A stretch of DNA of 64,000 bases from an uncultured Litoreibacter sp. (lineage in GTDB: Bacteria > Pseudomonadota > Alphaproteobacteria > Rhodobacterales > Rhodobacteraceae), in NCBI RefSeq assembly GCF_947501785.1, contig NZ_CANMXB010000001.1:1178001-1242000 (forward strand), in the 5' to 3' direction. This document shows positions 1 to 8,856 of the stretch, piece by piece (the first letter of the stretch is position 1; each line of letters starts with the position of its first letter). Made by a program: the position numbers and the translations under genes. The notes below the pieces were generated by a model, which saw only the letters and a list, made by a program, of their open reading frames with translations, was not told where the DNA came from and did no database searches.

Positions 1-414
1 GGCGTATTCTACGCCGCAGGCGGGCAATTTCTGTTCTACGACCTGATCACCGAGGCCTCTGCGGCCGAAGCTCTGGACCCTGAGACAGCCCATCGGCTGG
101 CCGCTGAAGGCGCTATCACACTGGTCGATATCCGTCGCCCCGACGAATGGGCCAAGACCGGGTCGGGGGAACATGCCGTGCGGCTCGACCTTCGGCGCGA
201 CGATTTCATTGCCGAGCTGGACAAGCTGGTTGCTGGTGACCGCTCCGCCCCGCTGGCGCTGATATGTGCACGCGGCGTGCGTTCGGCACGGGAGAATAAC
301 AAGCTGATCGAAGCGGGCTTTACCAATGTGATCGACGTGCCCGAAGGGATGCTGGGCAACTCCAAAGGCCCCGGCTGGATCAACCGCGGGTTGCCGCTGA
401 ACAAGGCCCCCTGA
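1..414 (+). CDS. Rhodanese-domain protein (5'-truncated by window edge)
   Basis: The reading frame is open from base 1, so the N-terminus lies outside the window. About 137 residues are visible. They contain a rhodanese fold with the conserved VDIRRPDEW stretch near the start and an active-site cysteine in the loop CARGVRS. The ending GPGWINRGLPL is typical of single-domain sulfurtransferases of the PspE/GlpE type. The family carries persulfide sulfur on the cysteine, but the acceptor cannot be inferred here. The stop is separated by one base from the start of the next gene, so the two are probably co-transcribed. An internal ATG near base 178 falls inside the fold and is not the real start. 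Confidence 0.85.
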   Translation, partial: GVFYAAGGQFLFYDLITEASAAEALDPETAHRLAAEGAITLVDIRRPDEWAKTGSGEHAVRLDLRRDDFIAELDKLVAGDRSAPLALICARGVRSARENNKLIEAGFTNVIDVPEGMLGNSKGPGWINRGLPLNKAP

Positions 415-415
415 G

Positions 416-1234
416 ATGAAGCACATCCTTGCGAGCGCCGCTATCGCGGCCGGTCTTGGCGGCGCGGCCCATGCCGGCTGTGCGGGCTCTGAGGAGACCT
501 GCAAAACTGACATGGGCGAGTACCACATTGTCCTGCCAGACGGCGTCGAAAACCCGCCTGCCCTGCTGTTTTTGCACGGCGCAGGGGGCAACGGCAAAGG
601 TGCGCTCAGGATGAAAGCCGCCTTGGATCGCGGCTACGCGGTGATTGGCCCGAACGGTTTGAAACGCCCCAATTCGCGCTTCGGCCCCGGCTGGTCCTTC
701 CACCCCGACCGCCCCAAGGTACGTGACGAGATACCTTTCATCCGCGAAGTGATCGCGGACGCGGCGGAAAAGCACGGGGTGAACCCCGACAAGGTGCTGC
801 TGGGTGGGTTTTCCATCGGCGGCTCGATGGTCAGCTACATGGCCTGCGACGCGCCCGATCTGGCGGCGGCCTACGCGCCGGTTGCTGGCAGCTTCTGGCG
901 GCCCCACCCCGAAATGGACGCCTGCCAAGCCCCGGTGAAGCTGCTGCACACCCACGGCTGGAAGGACAAAACCGTGCCGCTGGAGGGCCGTCCGTTGCGC
1001 TCCATCTCGACCATCAAACAAGGCGATGTGTTCTACGCGATGCAAATCTGGCGCGAAACCAATGGCTGCGCGGGCATGCGCGCGGACACGTTCGACACGT
1101 CAGGCGATTTTTGGCACCGTAAATGGGACACCTGCGACGCGGGCGCGCTGGAATTCGTGATGCACCAAGGCGCGCATGGCATCCCGCGGGGCTGGACCGA
1201 TATGGCGCTGGATTGGTTCGAAGGGCTGGAGTGA
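416..1234 (+). CDS. Exported PHB-depolymerase/LpqC-type esterase
   Basis: This is a 272-residue alpha/beta-hydrolase with an N-terminal signal peptide of about 20 residues ending in AHA. The catalytic triad is visible: the nucleophile serine in GFSIGGS, an aspartate in HGWKDKTVP and a histidine in HQGAHGIP. The oxyanion segment FLHGAGGNG is also present. Two cysteines just after the signal peptide fit a periplasmic disulfide. Relatives are annotated as polyhydroxybutyrate depolymerase, feruloyl esterase or LpqC. The substrate could be any small ester, and no substrate-binding domain is attached. It lies one base after the rhodanese stop and precedes a REP-like repeat. Confidence 0.8.
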   Translation: MKHILASAAIAAGLGGAAHAGCAGSEETCKTDMGEYHIVLPDGVENPPALLFLHGAGGNGKGALRMKAALDRGYAVIGPNGLKRPNSRFGPGWSFHPDRPKVRDEIPFIREVIADAAEKHGVNPDKVLLGGFSIGGSMVSYMACDAPDLAAAYAPVAGSFWRPHPEMDACQAPVKLLHTHGWKDKTVPLEGRPLRSISTIKQGDVFYAMQIWRETNGCAGMRADTFDTSGDFWHRKWDTCDAGALEFVMHQGAHGIPRGWTDMALDWFEGLE

Positions 1235-1245
1235 GATTTTCAGTG

Positions 1246-1328
1246 TGTCATTCCCGCGAAAGCGGGAACCCCGATGTTGTGATGTGCTCGCTTAATTCTT
1301 CGAGGTCCCCGCTTTCGCGGGGATGACA
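1246..1328. repeat. Inverted repeat element with CCCGCGAAAGCGGG arms
   Basis: The left arm begins TGTCATTCCCGCGAAAGCGG. The right arm, read on the other strand, begins TGTCATCCCCGCGAAAGCGG. The two arms flank about 30 bases of different sequence. Each arm is itself a small palindrome (CCCGC-GAAA-GCGGG). This is the layout of a REP or miniature inverted-repeat element, and similar CGCGAAAGCGG repeats are scattered in many proteobacterial genomes. It sits between the convergent esterase and opgH genes and could also act as a bidirectional RNA hairpin. Confidence 0.75.
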
Positions 1329-1347
1329 ACGCGTCGCTCTACAGCGC

Positions 1348-3213
1348 TTACTCCGCCGCGATCCGGTCGGCCTCTTCCAGCACCTGCCGCAGCCGTTGAC
1401 GCTCCAACTTGGCGCTGCGGATGATCTGCGGTGCGTTGAACACTTCCGACGTGCCCATTTGGCGGGCGGCCCATTTGTAGTCGGTCAGCTTGACGCCTGA
1501 CAGCATCGACAGCGGCACCGCACCTGCAAGGCTCAGCGCAATTGGGGCCAGCCAGAGCGTGATGATCCCCTCATACATGCCAAAGACCAAAGCCGCGCCA
1601 ACCAGCGTTTCGACCGCGTGGAATTTGACGTGGGTCAGCAGCGCGTACTTGCCGCCGCTGCGCGTCTGCGGGGTCCACTTTTCCTTGAACCCGATATAGG
1701 TCCGCGCCACGGCAATGGTTTGCTGCACCATCAGGATCGGCGCGTAGAGCACCGAGGTGATGATCTCGGTCACGAAGCTGACCACAAATTGCACCGGCCC
1801 GCCAAGGTCGCGCATCGACAATCCGGTGCGGCCAATGGCTGTTGCGCCCAGGAATTTGGGAGCCAGAAGCATGCCGTACATGAAGAGCAGGATGAAGATG
1901 TTGTTCACATGCCCCATCTCGGGCCACGCCACCTGCGGGTTGTTGCCGGTGAAGTAGCTGATCACGTTTTCTTCGGCATTCACGCCCATCACCGCCCAGA
2001 CGGTGAGCAGCGCGAACCATGCCGGTGACAGCAGGTAGCTCATCGCGCCATGGAACAGGTGGAACCGCGTCACGGTGTGGAACCCTTTGGAGCCCAGAAT
2101 ATTGAGGTGCTGCAGATTGCCCTGACACCAGCGCCGGTCGCGGCGCACGTAGTCAATGAGGTTGGCCGGCACCTCTTCATAGCTGCCTTTGACACGCGGC
2201 ACGAAGCGCACACCCCAGCCCGCGCGGCGCAGCAACCCGGCCTCAACAAAGTCGTGGCTGAGGATCAGCGCGCCTTTGGACCGGAAGGTGTCGAGCTTCG
2301 GGATACCAGCAGAGGCCGCGAACGCGGCGGTGCGGATGATGGCGTTATGGCCCCAGTAATTGCCCTCGCGGTCGGCCCATTTGGCCAAGCCTTCGGCCAA
2401 GGCCGCACCGTAGATCGTGTTGGAGAACTGCTGCACCCGCCCAAACAACGTGTCCGCCCCAAAAAGCTGCGGCACCGATTGGATCAGGCCGGCGGACGGG
2501 TCCGCAGACAGCTCGTCGGTCAGGGCCACGATCGCCTCCGCGCTCATCAGGCTGTCGGCGTCCAGCACCAGCATCGCGGCGTATCCGCCGCCCCAGCGCT
2601 CCACCCAATCGGCCAGATTGCCGACCTTGCGGTCGATATTGTCGGGCCGGCGGCGGTAATGCAGTTTGACGCGGTCGCCCATGCGGGCTTGCAGGTTCGC
2701 GAACGCCTCCAACTCGTGCTCGGCAATCGCCTCGTCGCGGGTGTCCGACAGGATGAACAGCGTGTAGCAATGCGGATGATCGGCGTCTGCCAAGGCCCCC
2801 AACATGGCGGCGGCGTTGCCGAACACGTCCACCGGGTCCTCGTTATAGACTGGCACCAGAAGCGCGGTTTTCATCGGCGAGACTGCCGCCTGCGCGGCTT
2901 TGGAGGGGCGGCGCATCAGGTTGAACACGCCCACGGTTACCGTGCTGACGGACAACGAAATCCAGAAGAACGTCACTGCGATCAAAGCGATCAAACCGCC
3001 CTCGAACCAGGTCAACCCGTCCATTGCGAAGAAATCGGTAAAGACGGCGATGAGCCCCGCAGTCGTCAGCATTGCGGGCAGGAAGGTCGCCAAACGCCAG
3101 ATACCGGTACCCTTGGTCGTGGCCAGATCAGGGGCCTGCCCGTCATGATATTTGCGGCCCAAATCTTGCTTGGGGTGGGCAAGCGGCTGCTCTGGCGGCA
3201 TGAGCCGGGTCAT
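1348..3213 (-). CDS. opgH: Glucans biosynthesis glucosyltransferase H
   Basis: This inner-membrane family 2 glycosyltransferase polymerises the glucose backbone of osmoregulated periplasmic glucan from UDP-glucose. With the ATG start at 3213 it has about 621 residues. Two membrane segments lie between residues 40 and 100, followed by a cytoplasmic GT-A domain and several C-terminal membrane segments. The domain has PVYNEDP near 121, DAD near 218, SHDF near 319 and RDRRWCQGN near 358. The ATG overlaps the opgG stop as ATGA, so it is preferred over a GTG nine bases upstream. It is shorter than the enterobacterial protein, which has a longer N-terminal region. Confidence 0.93.
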   Translation of the reverse strand: MTRLMPPEQPLAHPKQDLGRKYHDGQAPDLATTKGTGIWRLATFLPAMLTTAGLIAVFTDFFAMDGLTWFEGGLIALIAVTFFWISLSVSTVTVGVFNLMRRPSKAAQAAVSPMKTALLVPVYNEDPVDVFGNAAAMLGALADADHPHCYTLFILSDTRDEAIAEHELEAFANLQARMGDRVKLHYRRRPDNIDRKVGNLADWVERWGGGYAAMLVLDADSLMSAEAIVALTDELSADPSAGLIQSVPQLFGADTLFGRVQQFSNTIYGAALAEGLAKWADREGNYWGHNAIIRTAAFAASAGIPKLDTFRSKGALILSHDFVEAGLLRRAGWGVRFVPRVKGSYEEVPANLIDYVRRDRRWCQGNLQHLNILGSKGFHTVTRFHLFHGAMSYLLSPAWFALLTVWAVMGVNAEENVISYFTGNNPQVAWPEMGHVNNIFILLFMYGMLLAPKFLGATAIGRTGLSMRDLGGPVQFVVSFVTEIITSVLYAPILMVQQTIAVARTYIGFKEKWTPQTRSGGKYALLTHVKFHAVETLVGAALVFGMYEGIITLWLAPIALSLAGAVPLSMLSGVKLTDYKWAARQMGTSEVFNAPQIIRSAKLERQRLRQVLEEADRIAAE

Positions 3214-4742
3214 GCCGTCCACCTGTAGAGCCAGACTTCGGTCAGCGACGTGCCGTCTTTGACCAGTTGCACCCTTAGCTCCGCCCCCGTGGCCTCGCCC
3301 GGGTCAAACTTAAACGCCAAGCGCAGCCCGCCGGTTCCCGGATTGCGCTGCAACACGCCGTCTGAGACCGTGCCGCGGTTGGAGGAAATGAAGCGGGTAA
3401 TGTCGTCCAGCTCTTTATCGGTGCCGAAATCGGGGTGGTCCTCAAAATCCACCGTCACGATCTGGTAGGGCACTTTCTTGTCGTAGCCCTTGCCGATGCG
3501 CGTGTTGAGCACTTGAGCGACGTCGCGTGGGCGCGGCGGCTCCCCGCCCCATTCCATGACGTAGCTGAAACTTTGCTCGCTGCCCGCAGCCATCGGCTCG
3601 CGCGGCCGCCAATAGGCCACGATATTGTCGTAGATTTCCTTGTCGGACGGGATTTCGACCAGCGTCACCGCGCCCTTGCCCCAATCCTCGCTGGGCTTGA
3701 TCCAAAGTGAGGGTCGGTTGTGGTAAAACGCCTCAAGGTCGGCGAAGTCTTCCACATCGCGGGCGCGTTGCATCAAGCCAAAGCCGCGTGGCCCGTCATC
3801 AACGAAGCTGGAGATTTCCAGCTCGCGCGGGTTGGCGAGCGGACGCCACAGCAATTCCCCTGCCCCATTCCACACCATCAGCCCCTCGCTGTCATGCACG
3901 GCAGAGCGGAAGTCGTCGAACTTGGCGCGGTTGGTCTGGTCGAACAGGAACATAGACGTCAGCGGCGCGATGCCCACATGCGGCAGGTCTTCGCGCGGGA
4001 AGAGCGTCGCTTCCACCTTCATTTGCGCAGGCAGACCCGGGGTGATTTCGAACGTATAGGCCCCGGTGACAGAGGGGCTGTTCAAGAGCGCATGCACCTT
4101 GGTCATCCGCTCGCCGGGGTCGGCAGCTTCGACGTAGAAATGGGTGAATTCGGGGAATTCTTCGCCAGCACTGTCGCCTGTGTTCAGCGCCAATCCACGT
4201 GCTGACAACCCGTAGTTTTGCCCCGTGCCAATCGCGCGGAAGTAGGAGGCGCCCTGGAAGACCAGAAACTCTTCGAAAATACCCGGCGTTTTCAGCTCGG
4301 CCCGTAGGCGGAAGCCGGAATAGCCCATCGTGTCATCGACCGGCAGGTCCATGGGAAACCGGTCGGTTTTGTCAAAGAGCGTCAGGTCAAACCCGAGCGT
4401 CTTGGCGATGCCACCCTCGACCACGTTGATTTCCACCGCGCGGGGGAAGTACAGGCCGGGGTGGAAGAAATCCATCTGGAACGGGCGTTTGGTGTCGGAC
4501 CACAGCGCCTTTTTGGTGTTGAACCACAGCGATTTGTATTGGTCATAGCTGAGGTCGCGCCAAGCCTGCGGAACCTCCTTCATGGGCGCATATGGCACCG
4601 ACGCCATCTCCCGCGCCTTGTCCTTCAGCCACGCCCGGCTGAACGGCTGCGGCTTGCCCTTGAACACCGGCAACGCATCCGCCTGCCCCGCCATGGCGGC
4701 GGCCCCGAGCATCGTCAGAAAGGCGCGGCGCGACAGGCTCAT
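3210..4742 (-). CDS. opgG: Periplasmic glucan biosynthesis protein OpgG/OpgD family
   Basis: This 510-residue periplasmic protein belongs to the MdoG/OpgG family, which is required with OpgH to make or shape periplasmic glucan. The N-terminus MSLSRRAFLTMLGAAA is a twin-arginine signal, as in OpgD and unlike Sec-exported E. coli OpgG. The start is fixed by an ATGA overlap with the opgC stop, and its own stop overlaps the opgH ATG in the same way. The gene order opgC-opgG-opgH, with coupled starts, indicates one operon. The protein is assigned by family; whether it is OpgG or OpgD in function cannot be settled from sequence. Confidence 0.9.
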   Translation of the reverse strand: MSLSRRAFLTMLGAAAMAGQADALPVFKGKPQPFSRAWLKDKAREMASVPYAPMKEVPQAWRDLSYDQYKSLWFNTKKALWSDTKRPFQMDFFHPGLYFPRAVEINVVEGGIAKTLGFDLTLFDKTDRFPMDLPVDDTMGYSGFRLRAELKTPGIFEEFLVFQGASYFRAIGTGQNYGLSARGLALNTGDSAGEEFPEFTHFYVEAADPGERMTKVHALLNSPSVTGAYTFEITPGLPAQMKVEATLFPREDLPHVGIAPLTSMFLFDQTNRAKFDDFRSAVHDSEGLMVWNGAGELLWRPLANPRELEISSFVDDGPRGFGLMQRARDVEDFADLEAFYHNRPSLWIKPSEDWGKGAVTLVEIPSDKEIYDNIVAYWRPREPMAAGSEQSFSYVMEWGGEPPRPRDVAQVLNTRIGKGYDKKVPYQIVTVDFEDHPDFGTDKELDDITRFISSNRGTVSDGVLQRNPGTGGLRLAFKFDPGEATGAELRVQLVKDGTSLTEVWLYRWTA

Positions 4743-6037
4743 TTGGGCTTCGCCCTCCAAGGTTGCTTTTTGATGTAGGCCACGAAATAGGCCACGAGGA
4801 CCAACATAGCACAGCCGATCAGATTGCCGATGGTCACTTTCAAGGTGGAGCGTTCCAGCTGGTCATAGGCAAAACCCAGCACCCGGGCGAAGACCATGGA
4901 GAAGACGAACACGGCCAAGGACTGCTGGCCCACCTTCATAATGATGGTGACGATCCAGTCCCATGCTTTGGACAAGCCGCCTGCCCCTTTGGCGATCAGG
5001 CGGTGCCCGCCGACGCCCGCCGCGACCCATGCCAGATAGGCGACCGACAGGAAGTGCACGTAGCGCAGCAGCCCAAAGTCGGATTTGGAGATCAGCGGCT
5101 TCAGCGCGACGCGGCTTTCAATGACCGGATTGCCGTCGAAGACCAGCCCGAACCATTCGCGGTTGACCGCGCGCACCCCGATATTGGACAGCGGGATATT
5201 GGCGATGACGATGACGGCGGCAAGGATGATCAGCCACATCTTGACGGGCGGCGCCGGAATCCAGCCACGCATGAAGGCAAAGCCGGTGAAAAAGACCAGC
5301 TGCCAGCCGAACGGGTTGAAGAACCATTCGCGCTTGGACCACGGCTCTGCCGGGAAGTTGATGGCCGAGGCATCCGCCCCGAACCACGCCAGCACGCCCT
5401 CCTGCGCGAAAAGCCAGACCACGGCGATCACCGCAAACATCAGGTAGATGTTCACCCGGCTCAGCGCCATGACCGCCGGCATCATTACGAGGATGACCAT
5501 ATACATCGGCAGGATGTCGAAATAGTTCGGCACATAGGTCAGCGTGAAGATACCAACCAATTGGTCGGCGGTGGTCGACACGACCTCCCCTGCGCGGGTG
5601 ACGCCCTCGAAAAACGGCACAAGGTTCAGCGTGCCGATGTATTTCTTCTCGAAAATGCCGAAGCTGTCCCAGAAGGCCAGCATCATGGCGATGAAGAAGA
5701 ACATGCCGATATGGGCCCAGTAGACCTGCCAGACACGGTAGGCCACACGCGAGGTGCCCAACGCCCAACCGGCGCGGTCAAAGGTGCGGCCAAAGGCAAT
5801 GGCGGAGGCCATGCCGGAGCAGAACACAAATATCTCGGTGGCATCCGAGAAGCCCCACCGCGCCGGAATCCACGAGGTGAAGAAGTTGCCGGGCGTATGT
5901 GCGAACAGGATAATGAACATCGCAATGCCGCGATAGAAATCGAGACGCGGGTCGCGCGTGGTCACGCCGGATGTGCCCGACGCGTTCGCCGCCACGGGGG
6001 CGGCTGAATAGGTGTTATCTGTGACGGCCATGGTCAT
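4739..6037 (-). CDS. opgC: OpgC-type membrane acyltransferase
   Basis: This 432-residue polytopic protein starts its fold with DPRLDFYRGIAMFII followed by a conserved histidine, the signature of the OpgC branch of the acyltransferase-3 superfamily. About ten hydrophobic segments follow. OpgC proteins succinylate the periplasmic glucan backbone, which makes the glucan anionic. The gene is directly upstream of opgG with an ATGA overlap and 24 bases downstream of the TPR gene. A second ATG lies two codons in, so the exact start is uncertain by six bases. Confidence 0.88.
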   Translation of the reverse strand: MTMAVTDNTYSAAPVAANASGTSGVTTRDPRLDFYRGIAMFIILFAHTPGNFFTSWIPARWGFSDATEIFVFCSGMASAIAFGRTFDRAGWALGTSRVAYRVWQVYWAHIGMFFFIAMMLAFWDSFGIFEKKYIGTLNLVPFFEGVTRAGEVVSTTADQLVGIFTLTYVPNYFDILPMYMVILVMMPAVMALSRVNIYLMFAVIAVVWLFAQEGVLAWFGADASAINFPAEPWSKREWFFNPFGWQLVFFTGFAFMRGWIPAPPVKMWLIILAAVIVIANIPLSNIGVRAVNREWFGLVFDGNPVIESRVALKPLISKSDFGLLRYVHFLSVAYLAWVAAGVGGHRLIAKGAGGLSKAWDWIVTIIMKVGQQSLAVFVFSMVFARVLGFAYDQLERSTLKVTIGNLIGCAMLVLVAYFVAYIKKQPWRAKPK

Positions 6038-6061
6038 CTCGGCAGCTTACTGATGTGCCGC

Positions 6062-7435
6062 TTATTCAGCAGGCACGCGGTCCGCGCAACCCGCAGCGTC
6101 GCGGCCTTCAGCAATCAAATTCATCCGGGCAGCGGCGTAGCCGTCTTCTTTGCCAGCCCGTTTGGCGGTGCGCTCCAGCAAGAACCCCTCGGCCTCATCC
6201 AGGAAACCAGCGCGAATGCCGGCGTCAATCGTCAAGCGCTCAAACACGTCGCGCTGCGCGTGGGACCCGCCGGCCAGTTGCATGGTACGCCGCGCGCGGG
6301 CGAGGTTCAGGAAGGCGGTTTTGAAGTCGCTTTCGCCAAAGGCCTCAAGCCCGGCTGCCGCAGACAGACCCGGCGTTTCCATCATCGCATCCATTTCGCG
6401 CGACTTGGCTTTCGCATCGCGGTGCATCCGACCCATCATCTGGGCGATCGCGTCTTTACGCTCCCCGCCGATCAGGGCCAGCAGGTAGTGCAGGTCGGCA
6501 AAAATCAGCTGGCCGTCCTCAGTGCGGTTCGCCGATAGCTCTGCCAGCTCTTCCCAGCGGTCTCCCACGTCGAAACCGTCGAGTTCCAGCCGCGACAGAA
6601 GCGAAGTGGCGTTAGAAATATCACGGTAATCATCCGTCTTGTCCTGACGGATCTCGGTGTCATAGAGGGCCAGAACCGTGTCCGCCTCCCCCAGATCAAG
6701 ATGCATCAGCGCCTTGTGCCACCAGACATGATAGCGGAAGTTGTTGCAATGCGCCCAGGCCTGTTCGCGGCCTGTGAGCCAGTCGACCCCGCCTCTGGCA
6801 TTGGCCGTCATGTCATAAACGTGGGCCACGGCGTGCAGCCCCCACGCGTCATCGGGGGAAATCGCCAGCCCCATGCGGCCCACCGTTTCGGCGCGGCCAT
6901 ATTCGCCGGTTTCCTCCAGCGTGAAGGCGTGGCACCCCATCAGGTAGCCGCGACCCGCGTGATCGGGGCCATAGGCGGACATGACGTTTTCGATGGATTT
7001 GCGCATGCCGACGCCGTCGCCGAGGACAAAACGGATCGCGTGGCTCAGCTTCATCGCCAATGTGTCGCCGGGGTGAACCTTCAACACGTCTTCCAGATGG
7101 TCGACCGCCACGGAGGGTTTGCCGTTCAGGAAGGCTTTCAGCGCAGAGATGAAGGATTGCTCCCGCGCGGTCACGGGCGAAGCCATTGCGGACGCCTCTG
7201 CCAGCCCCAGCGCCTCACGCGCGGTTTGGACCAGCTCGGAGCGGCCGAGCAGCAGATAGAACATGCCTTTGACGGCGTAGCCCAGCGCGAAGTCCGGCTC
7301 TGCCTCCAATGTGGCCACAAGATGGGTCGGTGTCGCCGCCCCATGCGCCATGAACGCCTTAAGCGTCTGATCCCAGCTCTCGCCTGCTGCGCGGGTTTTG
7401 AGGCTGGTGTCCTGCCCAAATACGTCCTGATACAT
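6062..7435 (-). CDS. TPR protein of the TTC38-like family
   Basis: This 457-residue, mainly helical protein has no signal peptide. It resembles bacterial members of the tetratricopeptide repeat protein 38 family, with repeat-like helices such as FALGYAVKGMFYLLLGR near residue 50 and GWD/AWGLHAVAHVYDM-like segments in the middle. TTC38-like proteins are common in alphaproteobacteria but have no established function. The stop lies 24 bases before opgC, so the gene may be the first of the opg transcript, though a role in glucan synthesis is only inferred from position. Confidence 0.75.
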   Translation of the reverse strand: MYQDVFGQDTSLKTRAAGESWDQTLKAFMAHGAATPTHLVATLEAEPDFALGYAVKGMFYLLLGRSELVQTAREALGLAEASAMASPVTAREQSFISALKAFLNGKPSVAVDHLEDVLKVHPGDTLAMKLSHAIRFVLGDGVGMRKSIENVMSAYGPDHAGRGYLMGCHAFTLEETGEYGRAETVGRMGLAISPDDAWGLHAVAHVYDMTANARGGVDWLTGREQAWAHCNNFRYHVWWHKALMHLDLGEADTVLALYDTEIRQDKTDDYRDISNATSLLSRLELDGFDVGDRWEELAELSANRTEDGQLIFADLHYLLALIGGERKDAIAQMMGRMHRDAKAKSREMDAMMETPGLSAAAGLEAFGESDFKTAFLNLARARRTMQLAGGSHAQRDVFERLTIDAGIRAGFLDEAEGFLLERTAKRAGKEDGYAAARMNLIAEGRDAAGCADRVPAE

Positions 7436-7612
7436 GTGTCTTCCGATTCTGCTGTGCCGCGACTGAAGCCGCTACGAGTGAATACCTATGCGCACCGCGT
7501 CCGGTAAACGTCTGTGAGGCCTCAATAACGGACATGTGAGGGTAAGCGGGCAAACAGTGAACAAGAACATGAGAAACGGCGTGCAAACAGGCAATTCCCC
7601 GCCGGTCGGGTC

Positions 7613-8380
7613 TCAGTTTTTGACCACCTGCACCTCAGCAGGCGGTGCTGCCGGGAAATTGTGCAATATCTGGTCGGCCAGCCGCTTGGCCCATTCCGCG
7701 TAGACCACCGGCCCGGGGTGGAACCCGTCTTTGGACATCAGCCCGTCGAGCGGCAAATCGGCGGGGATATGGAATGTGTTGTCGCGCCGTTGGACCATGT
7801 CAGACAGACCCGCGTCATAGCGCAGCCCCTGCTTGCCGAGTATCCAGCGCAATGTGGGCGGCAGCAGCGGGAAATCCCCGATGCGCGGGATGCCTGACAC
7901 ATAGGTTTGGCGCACCCCGAATTTGGTCTCCAGCAGGTCCAGCATCAATTCGGTGTCTTCCAGCCAGTTTTCGCGCGACGCCCGTTTGGTGATGTCGTTC
8001 ACCCCCAAGGCGGTGACGGCGATGTCGAAGGGCTCCGGCTCCATCTTGACCAGGCGTTTGAACATCTGGCGCGTGGTGCGGCCGGTTTTGGCCTCCAGAT
8101 GCCAGTGAATTTCGTAATGCGGCGCCAGCAGGTCGCGCAGCTGCCCCGGCAGGGCCTGATCGAGGTGCTCGGTCCCCACACCGGCGGCAGAGCTGTCACC
8201 AAGCACCAGCATGCGCAACGGCGCGCCTTTGCCCGCAAATCCGGTGCGCGCGCCGGGCGGCTCGGGCAAGACCAGAGCCGTTTGCCGCAACCAGGCCCCC
8301 TGGGCCAGCAGATAGGGGAACAACGCGAACTTGACGGCAATTTCGGGGTGGACGCGGGCGTGGAGACGGGGAAAATGCAT
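7613..8380 (-). CDS. SGNH/GDSL-family hydrolase
   Basis: The 255-residue protein has the SGNH blocks in order: LVLGDSSAAGVG near residue 58 (nucleophile serine), a GxxxxR region, ALGVNDI near 125 and KDGFHPG near 220, carrying the catalytic Asp-His pair. The family covers lipases, acyl-thioesterases and carbohydrate deacetylases. No clear signal peptide is present, although a hydrophobic stretch near the N-terminus could associate with the membrane. It is transcribed away from the small isomerase gene at 8486, with a shared upstream region of about 105 bases. The substrate is unknown. Confidence 0.8.
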   Translation of the reverse strand: MHFPRLHARVHPEIAVKFALFPYLLAQGAWLRQTALVLPEPPGARTGFAGKGAPLRMLVLGDSSAAGVGTEHLDQALPGQLRDLLAPHYEIHWHLEAKTGRTTRQMFKRLVKMEPEPFDIAVTALGVNDITKRASRENWLEDTELMLDLLETKFGVRQTYVSGIPRIGDFPLLPPTLRWILGKQGLRYDAGLSDMVQRRDNTFHIPADLPLDGLMSKDGFHPGPVVYAEWAKRLADQILHNFPAAPPAEVQVVKN

Positions 8381-8485
8381 GAGACTACAGCGCGTTGCGG
8401 ATACGATACTACTCTGACGTCAACGTAACAAAGATCGCGCCGCTGTCACCTTTAACATTGCGTCACCGCCCCGAAAGGCCACTTT

Positions 8486-8830
8486 ATGCCCCATGCCGAG
8501 CTGAAATATTCCTCCGACCTGATATTCGACGCCCCCGACCTGCTGCGCAAGGTTGAAGAGACGATACAAGCCAAGGACAGCGGGTCAGGCGCCTGCAAAG
8601 GCCGCGCTTACCCCTGCGACCACGTCCACCATACCCATGTTTTGCTTGAGGTGTGCATGCTGCCCAAAGCGCATCGCGACGCCGCCTTCATCCAATCGCT
8701 GCTGTCTGACCTGCAAGACGTGCTGAAATCGCATATCGCCCAATCCTGCCACATGTCGCTGGGCATCCGGTTTTCGGATGGCGGGTACATCACCGGGGTG
8801 CATGTCGTGGACGGGGTTGAGCCCGACTGA
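8486..8830 (+). CDS. 5-carboxymethyl-2-hydroxymuconate isomerase family protein
   Basis: This is a 114-residue protein beginning MPHAELKYS. In this branch of the 4-oxalocrotonate tautomerase superfamily, removal of the initiator methionine exposes a catalytic N-terminal proline, and the family typically starts MPH followed by a YS pair. Length and the C-terminal pattern fit CHMI (HpaF). No other homoprotocatechuate genes are nearby, so the physiological substrate is uncertain and this may be an orphan tautomerase. A GAAAGG ribosome-binding site lies just upstream of the ATG. Confidence 0.7.
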   Translation: MPHAELKYSSDLIFDAPDLLRKVEETIQAKDSGSGACKGRAYPCDHVHHTHVLLEVCMLPKAHRDAAFIQSLLSDLQDVLKSHIAQSCHMSLGIRFSDGGYITGVHVVDGVEPD

Positions 8831-8856
8831 AGTTTCGCCCCAGCCGGGCCCAAACG

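Noticed and set aside
2050-3228. Long plus-strand frame of 392 codons opposite opgH
   Set aside because: It is a shadow of the high-GC opgH gene, with low-complexity His/Arg/Gln-rich translation and no start signal or family motif.
4763-6007. Plus-strand frame of 414 codons opposite opgC
   Set aside because: Translation is His/Asp/Gly-rich without domains, typical of an antisense shadow of the membrane protein gene.
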